The notes under the pieces were generated by a model that searched no databases, had not been told where the DNA came from, and saw only the letters and a list, made by a program, of their open reading frames with translations. From NCBI RefSeq assembly GCF_016908645.1, contig NZ_JAFBEH010000002.1:1-64000 (forward strand): a stretch of DNA of 64,000 nucleotides, given 5' to 3'. Both the position numbers and the translations under genes were made by a program. Positions 17,655-26,083 of this stretch are shown piece by piece (within the stretch, counting starts at the first letter, position 1; the number at the start of each line of letters is the position of its first letter). Source of the DNA: Streptococcus loxodontisalivarius (lineage in GTDB: Bacteria; Bacillota; Bacilli; Lactobacillales; Streptococcaceae).

Positions 17655-19028
17655 CTACTTAATCTTATTTTTGATACTATCGATTTCAATGCGCAGGCTA
17701 TCGTCTTGGGCAATCATATTTTTGATTTTATTATAGGCATGAAGTACAGTCGAGTGATCTCGTCCTCCAAACTCTTTACCAATTTTTGGCAGTGAGTTGT
17801 CAGTCATTTCACGAGCTAGATACATGGCCACCTGGCGAGCTAAAACGATATTTTGGGTACGTTTAGTTGCCTTGATTTCCTTGACTGTGACATCGTAAAA
17901 CTTACCAACCTGAACCTGAATGTCTTCTATAGGAATAATCGTTAGCTGAGGTCCGTCTTTTTTACGGGCGCGAATGGCTTCCGCAGCAACATCAACACTA
18001 ATGCTATCCAACTGTTTAAAATTTGCAACAAGATTGATATCCTTAAGAGCGCCTTCCAAGTCACGAACATTGGTATCGAACTGACCAGCCAAGTATTCGA
18101 TTGTTTCAGCTGGGAAGTGGTAAGGATAATCTTGAATTTTATTCGTTAGAATGGCAACACGTGTTTCAAAATCAGGAGGGGTGATATTGACAGTCAAGCC
18201 CCACTTGAAACGCGTAACCAGACGTTCTTCCAAATCATTCAAGTGATCAGGATTGCGGTCACTGGTCAAAACGATTTGCTTATTGCGAGAGTGAAGTTCA
18301 TTAAAAGTATCAAAGAACTCCTGCTGGATACCGCCACTTGTAGTCTTCTTAGGAAGAGATTGGATGTCATCAATTAGGAGAACATCTAGCGTTCTGAATT
18401 CATTTTTGAGTTCGTCCAGACTGTTGAGACGCAGATGCTTGGTGAATTCATTCATGAAATTTTCAGCTGTGATATAACGGACACGCGCTCTAGGATTGTC
18501 TGCTAGAATAGCATTTCCAACGGCATTAAGCAGGTGAGTCTTTCCGAGCCCAGGCCCTCCGTAGATGAAGAGTGGATTATAGGTAGTCCCAGGTGATTCA
18601 GCTACGGCCATAGAAGCGGCAACAGCCCAGCGATTCTCATCCCCTTGAACAAAGTTTTTAAAATTGTACTTGGCATTAATATTAGAAAGATTATCCTGAG
18701 GTAGTAGGGTTTGGCTAGCAGTAACAGGATTTGTTACGATTTCTTGAGCTGGCGCTTCTTCTACGACAGTTTCAGCCTCTTCATCAAAGACATAACGTGC
18801 AGAAATTTCGGCATCATAAATCTCAAAACCAGCAGTCAAGGTAAACTGGGTTAGATTTTCACGCCAAAAAACCTCTTTGATGTCAGAATCAAGAAGAATG
18901 ATGGCTACATTATTTTCAATTCTTAGTAGTTTGGCATCAGTAACAAAAAAATCAAATGTGGTTTGACTTAGGTGGTTATGAGCTAGTTCTAAGACTCGAT
19001 TCCAAAAAATGGTCTCCTTTTCAGTCAT
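17655..19028 (-). CDS. dnaA: Chromosomal replication initiator DnaA
   Basis: Binds the DnaA boxes on both sides of its gene and opens the origin. It is 457 aa: domain I (about 1-85) for helicase/DnaD-type contacts, a variable linker, AAA+ domain III with Walker [12 protein letters not shown] and Walker B VLLIDDIQ, and domain IV with the box-recognition signature [14 protein letters not shown]. Start ATG has AAAGGAG upstream. The gene probably autoregulates through the boxes at 19084-19148. Confidence 0.98.
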   Translation of the reverse strand: MTEKETIFWNRVLELAHNHLSQTTFDFFVTDAKLLRIENNVAIILLDSDIKEVFWRENLTQFTLTAGFEIYDAEISARYVFDEEAETVVEEAPAQEIVTNPVTASQTLLPQDNLSNINAKYNFKNFVQGDENRWAVAASMAVAESPGTTYNPLFIYGGPGLGKTHLLNAVGNAILADNPRARVRYITAENFMNEFTKHLRLNSLDELKNEFRTLDVLLIDDIQSLPKKTTSGGIQQEFFDTFNELHSRNKQIVLTSDRNPDHLNDLEERLVTRFKWGLTVNITPPDFETRVAILTNKIQDYPYHFPAETIEYLAGQFDTNVRDLEGALKDINLVANFKQLDSISVDVAAEAIRARKKDGPQLTIIPIEDIQVQVGKFYDVTVKEIKATKRTQNIVLARQVAMYLAREMTDNSLPKIGKEFGGRDHSTVLHAYNKIKNMIAQDDSLRIEIDSIKNKIK

Positions 19029-19230
19029 CTTTTCTCCTTTGCATGATTTTCTAGTATAGCAATTTTAACATAAAACAAAAAAGTTTTCCACAAGTTTTTG
19101 AAAAAGTATCCACACTGTTAAGAAAAGTTTTCCACAAGTTGTGGAAAAAATAAAAACCCTGTTAACAACAAGGTTTTCTCTGTTTTTAGGATGTGGATAA
19201 GTTAGTTTTTAAAAAGACAATCTCCACAAG
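19029..19230. other. oriC: oriC segment between parB and dnaA (DnaA boxes, dnaA promoter region)
   Basis: Boxes fitting TTWTNCACA at 19084-19092, 19128-19136 and 19140-19148 (TTTTCCACA form), a consensus TTATCCACA at 19192-19200 (reverse strand), and a one-mismatch box at 19106-19114. The parB terminator lies inside (19153-19177). The minus-strand promoter of dnaA must also be here. Confidence 0.75.
19153..19177 (-). terminator. parB terminator within the origin region
   Basis: Stem AAAACCCTGTT (19153-19163) with AACAAGGTTTT (19167-19177), loop AAC; on the minus strand it is followed by TTATTTTTT. Confidence 0.65.
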
Positions 19231-20004
19231 CTATAAAAGCTTGTTAATAAGTCTGTGGAAGTCTTCTTGATTGGAAAAGTTGATAGTTAGTTTCCCCTTG
19301 GCCTCCTTTGAATAGGTTAAGTCGACCTTTAAGCCTAGGGATTGGCTGAGCTGTTTTTCTTGTTCTTCGATGAAGATATTTTTCCTTTTTTTCTTGCTTC
19401 TTTTTTCTTTTTGCTCTTTTAGAGCTTTTTCTAGCTGATGAACGCTGAGTTTGTCGTTTGTAATCTTATGGAGCCAATTCATCTGCTCTTGATTTGAATC
19501 TAATGATAGAAGTAACCTCGCATGACCTTGACTGATTTGCCCTGCTTCAAGAGCTTCTTGTAGAGGGTAATCTAGATTGAGTAGGCGTAGGCTATTGCTG
19601 ATATAAGGACGTGATTTTCCCATGGAACTAGCAATCTCTTCATGCGTCATCTGTGTTCTTTCAATCAGTTGTTTATAGGATTTAGCTTCCTCAATCGGAT
19701 TCAAATCAGAACGTTGCAAATTCTCAATGATAGCCTGTCTCATACTGTCGCTATCAGTCATCTCCTTGATAAGGACATCTATCTCTTTTAGCCCAGCTAG
19801 TTTGGCAGCTCTTAATCGTCTTTCACCAGCAACCAACTCATATCCAAAGATGTCTGAAGGTCTAACAATGAGTGGCTGTATTAGACCATTCTCTGAGATA
19901 GATTGTGCCAGCTCTGCTATTTCTTGAGTGTTAAAATGAAGCCTGGGCTGAAAAGGATTAGGGCTGATGAGGTCTATTGGAACAGTTTTTAGTTGGTCGG
20001 TCAT
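19231..20004 (-). CDS. parB: Chromosome-partitioning protein ParB/Spo0J
   Basis: CTP-dependent DNA clamp that loads at parS and recruits SMC. It is 257 aa from ATG 20004, which has GGGAG upstream; an extended frame to 20094 runs through the htrA terminator and is rejected. Visible are the N-terminal PNPFQPR, the CTP-binding GERRLRAAKLAG motif, the ENLQRSDLNPIEEA segment and the helix-turn-helix SMGKSRPYISNSLRL. No parA is adjacent, as is normal in streptococci. Candidate target sites are at 38922-38937 and 28850-28865. Confidence 0.95.
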   Translation of the reverse strand: MTDQLKTVPIDLISPNPFQPRLHFNTQEIAELAQSISENGLIQPLIVRPSDIFGYELVAGERRLRAAKLAGLKEIDVLIKEMTDSDSMRQAIIENLQRSDLNPIEEAKSYKQLIERTQMTHEEIASSMGKSRPYISNSLRLLNLDYPLQEALEAGQISQGHARLLLSLDSNQEQMNWLHKITNDKLSVHQLEKALKEQKEKRSKKKRKNIFIEEQEKQLSQSLGLKVDLTYSKEAKGKLTINFSNQEDFHRLINKLL

Positions 20005-20051
20005 ATATTCTCCCAAATCGTAATTCTTGGTTTGATTTTTAGGTAAGACAA

Positions 20052-20076
20052 AAGCCTTACAACTATTGTAAGGCTT
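20052..20076 (-). terminator. Terminator between htrA and parB
   Basis: Perfect 11-bp stem AAGCCTTACAA / TTGTAAGGCTT with loop CTA, followed on the minus strand by TTGTCTTACC. Partial read-through to parB is likely, since the gap is short and no separate parB promoter is obvious. Confidence 0.6.
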
Positions 20077-20101
20077 CTTATCTGTGTCTGTCAATCAGAG
20101 C

Positions 20102-21349
20102 TTAGTTTGATTGAGAGAGATCGTCAGTTGTTTTTGTTAGTTTAATGGTTGCAGTCTTCTCTTCAGTTCCACGGTAGAAGGTTACTTTGATAGAATCACC
20201 TGTACTGTGACCATAGAGGATACTTTGAAGATCTGCTGTTGATGTTACTTCTGTATCGTCAATCTTAGTGATAACATCGTACTCTTTCAAGACGCCATCT
20301 GCTGGCATTCCTGATTGAACTGAGGCGACAACCACACCACTTGTAACACTTGATGGGATGTTCAATTGTGAGATAGCATTTGTTGAAAGATTGCTGAGGT
20401 CAGCCATTGAAATACCCAATGCTGGACGTGTTACAGAACCATTTTTCTCAAGCTGGTTGATGATTTTGACCACATCGTTTGATGGAATGGCAAAGCCCAT
20501 ACCTTCAACAGACTCGCTTGATGTTGAGCTTGCTGATGTAGATGAAATCTTACTTGAGTTGATACCGATAACCTGACCTTCGATATTGACAAGGGCACCA
20601 CCAGAGTTACCAGGGTTGATAGCAGCGTCTGTCTGAATAGCATTTGTAGAAACCGTTTGACCACTGTCATTAGTCATTGTAACAGTACGGCTAAGACTTG
20701 AAACGATACCTTGCGTAACTGAGTTAGCATATTCTGTACCAAGTGGGCTACCAATAGCAATAGCAGTTTCACCGACAGTCAATTTATCTGAGTCAGCAAA
20801 TTCTGCAACTGTAGTTACCTTGTCTGATGAAATTTTGACAACGGCGATATCTGAGTAAGTATCAGAACCGACTAGTTCACCGACAACCTTTGTTCCATCT
20901 GAAAGCATGATTTCAATCTGTTTGGCACCGTCGATAACGTGTGTATTGGTTACAACGTAAGCACTGTCACCATCTTTTTTATAGATGACCCCAGATCCTT
21001 CACTGTAAACAGATAGCTCATCATCAGAGCTACTGCTTGAGTCACTATTAGAATTCCCAAACATCTGTGAGTAGATATCACTTACAGAGCTTGAGGTTGA
21101 TTGATAGTTGATAACAGAAACAACAGCATCCTCAACCTTCTGAACAGCTTCTGTTGTATCGTTGCTGTTAGAATAAGTTACCTTACTTGTTGTCGTCTGT
21201 GTTCCAGATCCGCTAACATTTAAAAGAGAAATGCCGCTGGCCTGAAGTATGATTAGTGCTCCCAAAACACCTCCAATAAGACCAACTAAAAGTAGTCCTA
21301 GAGGACGGATCCACTGCTTGAAGCGATTAGATAGATTAAATTTTTTCAC
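20102..21349 (-). CDS. htrA: Serine protease HtrA (DegP family)
   Basis: Surface quality-control protease and chaperone; in pneumococcus it degrades misfolded exported proteins and competence peptide and affects virulence. It is 415 aa. A single N-terminal membrane anchor (about 15-37) is followed by a serine-rich linker, then a trypsin-like domain with catalytic His in NTHVIDG, Asp in YSDIAVVKI and Ser in GNSGGALVN, then one PDZ domain (about 300-390). Start is GTG (21347-21349) with GGAGG upstream. A CiaR box controls it (see 21376-21408). Confidence 0.95.
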   Translation of the reverse strand: MKKFNLSNRFKQWIRPLGLLLVGLIGGVLGALIILQASGISLLNVSGSGTQTTTSKVTYSNSNDTTEAVQKVEDAVVSVINYQSTSSSVSDIYSQMFGNSNSDSSSSSDDELSVYSEGSGVIYKKDGDSAYVVTNTHVIDGAKQIEIMLSDGTKVVGELVGSDTYSDIAVVKISSDKVTTVAEFADSDKLTVGETAIAIGSPLGTEYANSVTQGIVSSLSRTVTMTNDSGQTVSTNAIQTDAAINPGNSGGALVNIEGQVIGINSSKISSTSASSTSSESVEGMGFAIPSNDVVKIINQLEKNGSVTRPALGISMADLSNLSTNAISQLNIPSSVTSGVVVASVQSGMPADGVLKEYDVITKIDDTEVTSTADLQSILYGHSTGDSIKVTFYRGTEEKTATIKLTKTTDDLSQSN

Positions 21350-21375
21350 TCGTCTTCCTCCTATTATTCTTTGAC

Positions 21376-21408
21376 ATCATAGATAATCTTACTTAAATAT
21401 ACCTTAAA
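21376..21408 (-). promoter_or_regulatory. htrA promoter with CiaR binding box
   Basis: On the minus strand, TTTAAG-GTATA-TTTAAG (21392-21408) matches the known CiaR direct repeat TTTAAG-N5-TTTAAG exactly. It lies 10 nt upstream of TATGAT (21376-21381), the spacing known for CiaR-activated promoters. CiaRH control of htrA is established in S. pneumoniae. Confidence 0.85.
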
Positions 21409-21557
21409 TTTGGAAAAAAAGAAAGTAATCCACAACTTGTGGAAAACTTTTTTCTTTCGGTGGAAATCCCCATAAATTAGGGCTTAATAGATGGGGATTA
21501 GGTTTTTAACATGTGGATAAGGTGTGAAAAAGCATGTGGATATGTTATAATGAAAGT
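21409..21557. other. oriC-side DnaA box cluster between htrA and rlmH
   Basis: Consensus box at 21512-21520 (TGTGGATAA), TTWTNCACA-type box at 21438-21446, and one-mismatch boxes at 21426-21434 and 21535-21543. The last abuts the rlmH extended -10 promoter (TGtTATAAT at 21543-21551). Confidence 0.65.
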
Positions 21558-22037
21558 ATGAAAGTTACACTAATCACCGTAGGAAAGCTCAAAGAAAAGT
21601 ATCTCAAAGATGGGATTGCCGAGTACAGCAAGCGATTAGGACGCTTTGCTAAATTGAACCATATCGAGCTAGCTGATGAAAAAACGCCAGACAATGCAAG
21701 TCAGGCAGAAAATCAAAAAATAATGGAAAAAGAGGGGCAACGTATCTTAGCTAAGATTGCAGAGCGCTCTTTTGTTGTTGTCCTTGCGATTGAAGGACAG
21801 GAATTGAGCTCTGAAAAGTTCAGTCAGCTAATTGATCAGGCTACTGTTAAGGGATTTTCAGAGATTACCTTTATTATCGGAGGGAGCTTAGGATTGGCTC
21901 CAGAGGTAAAGAAAAGGGCAGATATAATGGTTAGTTTTGGGAGACTAACCTTACCGCATCAGTTGATGCGATTGGTACTAGTAGAGCAGATTTACCGTGC
22001 CTTTATGATAAGACAAGGAAGTCCTTATCATAAATAA
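21558..22037 (+). CDS. rlmH: 23S rRNA (pseudouridine1915-N3)-methyltransferase
   Basis: SPOUT methyltransferase acting on 70S ribosomes; dimeric. The 159 aa from ATG 21558 matches the family exactly; a frame open to 21534 is discounted. It has the SAM-binding trefoil knot [12 protein letters not shown] and C-terminal [17 protein letters not shown]...SPYHK. The extended -10 TGtTATAAT ends at 21551, only 6 bases before the ATG, and no ribosome site precedes it. The mRNA is therefore likely leaderless. The gene is at the standard origin-proximal position. Confidence 0.96.
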   Translation: MKVTLITVGKLKEKYLKDGIAEYSKRLGRFAKLNHIELADEKTPDNASQAENQKIMEKEGQRILAKIAERSFVVVLAIEGQELSSEKFSQLIDQATVKGFSEITFIIGGSLGLAPEVKKRADIMVSFGRLTLPHQLMRLVLVEQIYRAFMIRQGSPYHK

Positions 22038-22043
22038 AAGACT

Positions 22044-22073
22044 CAAAGGATTCTGATAGTATCAGTTCCTTTG
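22044..22073 (+). terminator. rlmH terminator
   Basis: Interrupted stem CAAAGGA..CTGAT / ATCAG..TCCTTTG, then TTTCGTTT. Confidence 0.5.
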
Positions 22074-22121
22074 TTTCGTTTCTGGAACTAATGAAAAGAT
22101 TGAAAAGGAGACCTAGGATTA

Positions 22122-22796
22122 ATGACAAAGAAGAAAAATTATCGTATTTTTGAAGGATTAAGAATTGCTGTGCCACTTACTTTTATTAGTGGTTTTTTGA
22201 ATGCCTTTACTTTTGTGACTCAAGGTGGACGCTTTGCAGGGGTACAGTCAGGTAATGTGATTTCTTGGGCTTACTATTTTGCTTTAAAGGATTACAGACA
22301 GGTTATTAATTTTACTGTTCCCATAGCTTTTTTTGCTTTAGGTCAGATTTTTACCTACTTGGCCAAACGTTGGTTTGATGAGACCCATCATTTTTGGCAT
22401 TTAGGGTCTAGTTTAATTTTGACCCTTATCACTGTCATAGCAGCGCTTATTACTCCGTTTGTATCTGATTTTTATACCAATGCTCTGGTAGCTTTTGTTG
22501 CCTCTATACAGGTAGAGACCTTCCAAAAAATTCACGGTGCACCTTATGCCAGTGTTATGATGACAGGAAATGTTAAAAATGCAGCAAGGCTTTATTTCAA
22601 AGGAATTTATGAGAAAAATAAACAATTCCGAGAACAGGGGAGAAATATTTTTCTTATTATTGCTAGCTTTGCGACAGGAGTTTATATGTCAACACGCCTC
22701 TCTTATCACTTTGGAGAATACACTCTCTGGTTTGTTATAATTCCCTTACTCTGGGTGGATTATTTGCTTTGGCTAGAGAAAAAAAGTATAAACTAA
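22122..22796 (+). CDS. DUF1275 (YoaK-like) membrane protein
   Basis: A 224-aa integral membrane protein with about six hydrophobic segments. Family features include the N-terminal PLTFISGFLNAFTFVTQGGRFAGVQSGN and the internal SVMMTGNVKNAAR, which mark DUF1275/YoaK proteins of unknown function. It has its own short upstream gap with AAAAGGAG and ends in a strong palindromic terminator. It lies between rlmH and tRNA-Arg. Confidence 0.85.
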   Translation: MTKKKNYRIFEGLRIAVPLTFISGFLNAFTFVTQGGRFAGVQSGNVISWAYYFALKDYRQVINFTVPIAFFALGQIFTYLAKRWFDETHHFWHLGSSLILTLITVIAALITPFVSDFYTNALVAFVASIQVETFQKIHGAPYASVMMTGNVKNAARLYFKGIYEKNKQFREQGRNIFLIIASFATGVYMSTRLSYHFGEYTLWFVIIPLLWVDYLLWLEKKSIN

Positions 22797-22826
22797 AAGG
22801 TCAGGAAGCATGCTTCCTGACCTTTT
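22795..22826. terminator. Bidirectional terminator between DUF1275 gene and tRNA-Arg
   Basis: Perfect 32-bp palindrome, arms AAAAGGTCAGGAAGCA and its complement; serves the plus-strand gene and the minus-strand tRNA. Confidence 0.85.
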
Positions 22827-22831
22827 ATGAA

Positions 22832-22905
22832 TGATCCCAGCAGGATTCGAACCTGCGACCGTTCGCTTAGAAGGCGAATGCTCTATCCAGCTGAGCTATG
22901 AGACC
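22832..22905 (-). tRNA. tRNA-Arg (anticodon UCU)
   Basis: 74 nt on the minus strand. The cloverleaf is complete: acceptor GGTCTCA/TGGGATC, anticodon loop CTTCTAA giving UCU, T-loop TTCGAAT, discriminator A. The 3' CCA is not encoded. In pneumococcus this tRNA flanks comC. Confidence 0.95.
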
Positions 22906-23003
22906 ATTACTTTAAGTATTTTAACAGATAGACTAGGAAACTGTCAATAAAAAATCGGATAGTGTATTTTTAAAAATTTTTTCAACTTTTTAAGTCAAAG
23001 GAC

Positions 23004-23031
23004 TAGACAAAATCAAATATTTTGATAGAAT
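23004..23031 (+). promoter_or_regulatory. Promoter of the tRNA-Glu cluster
   Basis: TAGACA (23004-23009), 16-nt spacer, TAGAAT (23026-23031), about 22 bp before the first tRNA. Confidence 0.6.
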
Positions 23032-23052
23032 AGTAAGAGTCTTATGATTTAT

Positions 23053-23124
23053 GGTCCGTTGGTCAAGGGGTTAAGACACCGCCTTTTCACGGCGGTAACA
23101 CGGGTTCGAATCCCGTACGGACTA
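23053..23124 (+). tRNA. tRNA-Glu (anticodon UUC), copy 1
   Basis: 72 nt; acceptor GGTCCGT/ACGGACT, anticodon stem CCGCC/GGCGG with loop TTTTCAC (UUC), T-loop TTCGAAT. No encoded CCA. Confidence 0.95.
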
Positions 23125-23175
23125 TAACTTAAAAATAGAATAGTAATGACTAAACTAATTGAAAGTTACTTTCAA

Positions 23176-23247
23176 GGTCCGTTGGTCAAGGGGTTAAGAC
23201 ACCGCCTTTTCACGGCGGTAACACGGGTTCGAATCCCGTACGGACTA
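23176..23247 (+). tRNA. tRNA-Glu (anticodon UUC), copy 2
   Basis: Identical in sequence to copy 1. It starts 123 bp after it, and the spacer between copies is itself repeated, so it is a tandem duplication. Confidence 0.95.
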
Positions 23248-23298
23248 TAACTGAAAATAGAAATAGTAATGACTAGACTCATTGGAAGTTAATTTCAA

Positions 23299-23370
23299 GG
23301 TCCGTTGGTCAAGGGGTTAAGACACCGCCTTTTCACGGCGGTAACACGGGTTCGAATCCCGTACGGACTA
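23299..23370 (+). tRNA. tRNA-Glu (anticodon UUC), copy 3
   Basis: Identical to copies 1 and 2, again 123 bp downstream; followed by a terminator. Confidence 0.95.
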
Positions 23371-23376
23371 TTAGTT

Positions 23377-23399
23377 AGAGAGCAGGTGCTCTCTTTTTT
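23377..23399 (+). terminator. tRNA-Glu cluster terminator
   Basis: Stem AGAGAGCA/TGCTCTCT with loop GG, then TTTTTG. Confidence 0.85.
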
Positions 23400-23424
23400 G
23401 TTGTATTTAGTTTTTTATAAAATA

Positions 23425-23448
23425 AGAGGTTGGCAAAAGCCAACCTCT
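23425..23448 (-). terminator. Terminator of the YfhO-family gene
   Basis: Stem AGAGGTTGGC/GCCAACCTCT, loop AAAA; the gene's TAG stop lies in the stem. The minus strand continues with TTATTTTATAAAAAAC. Confidence 0.7.
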
Positions 23449-26026
23449 ATTTTTGTTTTCGTTTAATAAAGAATGTATAGATGCTAAAGAGTATCAGTCC
23501 AGAAAGTGACAGTAGTGCACCCTCTTTAAGACCATCTGGGATAAAAGTTAGGGTTACACTACCTTTGCCCGCCTCAACATCGATAGCCATAAAACCATTT
23601 TGAGCTTTTCTAACATTTAAGGTTTTACCATTTTGAGTCGCTGTCCAGCCCTTATCATAAGGAAGTGTAAAGAAGAGCGAAGCATCTTGATTTGTTTGGT
23701 AAGTTGCAGTGACTTGATTACCACTTGTTGTGACAGAAACCTCTTGATCATTTATTTGAGTCATTGCCTTTTCATAGCTATCTAGATTGAGAGCATAGAA
23801 ATGAGGTTGATCAAAGGAAACTTGATTATTTCCAGCAAAACTGAGCGTAATTGTCACCGTCTCATCACTTGAAAACTGTCCAACATTGAAGAAAGTATAG
23901 GCATTGTCTGTTGTAAAGTTGCTTGTCACATCGTTGACAGTGATTTGAACATTCTCCTGAGAGCTATTTCCAAATGAGAGATTAGGAATGCTGACATAGA
24001 CTTGAGAATTGGCGGGGATAGTCACCTGATATTCAGCTTTGAGACCGCCAGTCAAGCTATTAGTTAGGTTAACTCGATTATTGATTGAGGGAGTACTATT
24101 GAGCGCCTGACTCTCTAATCTTGTGAAGTAATCCTCATTGAGTCCTGTAAGTTGATTAACAAAACTTTCTTGATTATCAAGAGTGTTGACAGTGAAATTG
24201 ACATCCTTGTAAACACCATTTGTTAGAATAGCCAGTTGGCTAGCGTATTGATTTTCATAAAGTGAGTAGTCATCTTGGCTAGCCAGTTTGGTAAAGCCAA
24301 ATTTATGAGGATCTGAAGACGTTAGATTGTATTTGACGCCAAAAATACTATCCATGAGAATGGTATTGTTTTGATAGCGCAGATTAAGATTGGTGCCAGT
24401 TGACTTGTAGCCAAGTCTATCCAGAACGCTAGAGGAGTTGGTATTTCGAATGGATGAAAATTGGGAGATCCCATTGTAATTGTACTTCATGCTATCGTTA
24501 CCAGTCTGAGGCTCTAGTCTCTCTGTTCTAAAGAAGGTTTGATTTTGAGCGTCAGCTATTTCCACCAGCTTCTCAAAAGCAGTTAAATGACTGTTGTAGC
24601 CTTCACGAGTTGGGAAGACCCATTCCTGATTGAGAGAAGAAATTTCATAGTAGGAATTGATGCTGGCTTCAAAGACTGTAAAGATAAGTGTAAAGCTAAG
24701 CATCAAAAGATAGGTCAACTGTTTTTTACTAAAACTGATAAAGATAATCGCATAGGCAGCTAGAAATGCTAGTGTAATAAGTACCTTATCAATACCTAGA
24801 TAGTCATAATGACTTGGAAATGCTAGTGTCAAGAGAAAACCAATAAGTGGAATGCTGATACCAAATGCATAATGCTTCCAAGAAAACTCTACTAGGTGAG
24901 AAAGACTCTCAGCAGCAAGCAAGATAAGTAAGAAAGAGAAGAGCCAAGCATAGCGATGGAGGAACATATTTGGCGCATGCATGCCCTGCCAGAGAAGGTC
25001 CAGTGGTTGAAGATAGAAACTAGCAATCAAGATTGCAACAAGTAGGGCGTAAGCTAGACGTGTGTACCACTTAATAGAAGAAATGGTAAAGAAAATCAAG
25101 GCAAAAATCAGAGGGAGAAGACCAACGTAAATCATTGGAATAGCACCGAATTTTGTTGTATCGTAGCTTCCGACCATATTCTTGGCAAAGATATCTAAAA
25201 AGAAACTATCCTCGGTCAACCAACTTGTCCAGCTCGAAAAACTCTCTCCGTGAGTTGACAGGTCCAGATAAGATGGCAGAAGCATGATAGCAGCTGTTAG
25301 TCCTGAGCTGATTGACACTAGTGTAAAGTCAAGAGTCTTTCTGAAACGCTCTTTCCAAGTCTGTTGCCAAGCCAGTTTAACAAGGAAATATAGGGCTAAA
25401 AAGAGCGCAGCCATGTAACCAAAATAATAATTTAGGATGAGAAGAAGACTCAAACTAAGATAGTAAAGTAGAAAGCGTCTCGAAGTAAGAAGACGCTCCA
25501 ATCCCAAGATGATAAGTGGGAAAATCATGAAGACATCAAGCCACATATTAATCTCAGTCTGACTAGTCGCAAAACTCATCAGGGCATAAGAAGTTGACAG
25601 GCTGAGGACTAGAATGGAGCTGAGTTTCGGTTGAAGGCGTCTGAGGCTAAAATAAGAGGTCAGTCCAATCAAAGCATACTTCAGCAGAGTTAAGAGATAG
25701 ATTCCATCTGGCATGGATTGCAGGTCAAAGAAATAGACCAAAGGAGAGAGGAGAGACCCGAGATAGTAGCTGATAAGAGCATAGAAATTAAGCCCCAGCC
25801 CACTGGTAAAGGTGTAGAAGATACTATCACTACCGTGGAGAATATTGCGGAGCGTTTGAGCAAAAATGACATACTGATGAAAACCATCGCTGGCTAAAAT
25901 GGTACGCTCAGAGCCCCAGCTGATGTTCTGAGATAAAAAGACCAGAAACATAATAACTAGGGGCAGGCAAAAACTGATGATATAAGGGGCTAGAAAACGG
26001 TAGCCTTTTAATTTTTGTTTAATCAT
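23447..26026 (-). CDS. YfhO-family membrane protein (GT-C glycosyltransferase-like)
   Basis: An 859-aa polytopic membrane protein: about 12-13 hydrophobic segments (residues about 12-480), a large extracytoplasmic beta-rich region (about 480-830), one last membrane segment (about 832-852) and a basic tail. YfhO-family members resemble GT-C transferases that use lipid-linked sugars. In Bacillus and Listeria, relatives decorate lipoteichoic or wall teichoic acid. The early loop motif SDGFHQYV supplies the acidic residue typical of GT-C first loops. Monocistronic, with its own terminator. Donor and acceptor sugars unknown. Confidence 0.82.
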   Translation of the reverse strand: MIKQKLKGYRFLAPYIISFCLPLVIMFLVFLSQNISWGSERTILASDGFHQYVIFAQTLRNILHGSDSIFYTFTSGLGLNFYALISYYLGSLLSPLVYFFDLQSMPDGIYLLTLLKYALIGLTSYFSLRRLQPKLSSILVLSLSTSYALMSFATSQTEINMWLDVFMIFPLIILGLERLLTSRRFLLYYLSLSLLLILNYYFGYMAALFLALYFLVKLAWQQTWKERFRKTLDFTLVSISSGLTAAIMLLPSYLDLSTHGESFSSWTSWLTEDSFFLDIFAKNMVGSYDTTKFGAIPMIYVGLLPLIFALIFFTISSIKWYTRLAYALLVAILIASFYLQPLDLLWQGMHAPNMFLHRYAWLFSFLLILLAAESLSHLVEFSWKHYAFGISIPLIGFLLTLAFPSHYDYLGIDKVLITLAFLAAYAIIFISFSKKQLTYLLMLSFTLIFTVFEASINSYYEISSLNQEWVFPTREGYNSHLTAFEKLVEIADAQNQTFFRTERLEPQTGNDSMKYNYNGISQFSSIRNTNSSSVLDRLGYKSTGTNLNLRYQNNTILMDSIFGVKYNLTSSDPHKFGFTKLASQDDYSLYENQYASQLAILTNGVYKDVNFTVNTLDNQESFVNQLTGLNEDYFTRLESQALNSTPSINNRVNLTNSLTGGLKAEYQVTIPANSQVYVSIPNLSFGNSSQENVQITVNDVTSNFTTDNAYTFFNVGQFSSDETVTITLSFAGNNQVSFDQPHFYALNLDSYEKAMTQINDQEVSVTTSGNQVTATYQTNQDASLFFTLPYDKGWTATQNGKTLNVRKAQNGFMAIDVEAGKGSVTLTFIPDGLKEGALLSLSGLILFSIYTFFIKRKQK

Positions 26027-26083
26027 AGGTATTTAGAAAAAGAAGAGGAAGGGAGTAGACCCTAGCCTCTTCGAAATAGTGTA

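Noticed and set aside
20005-20094. N-terminal extension of parB
   Set aside because: Runs across the htrA terminator hairpin; ATG 20004 has a good GGGAG site and the family N-terminus.
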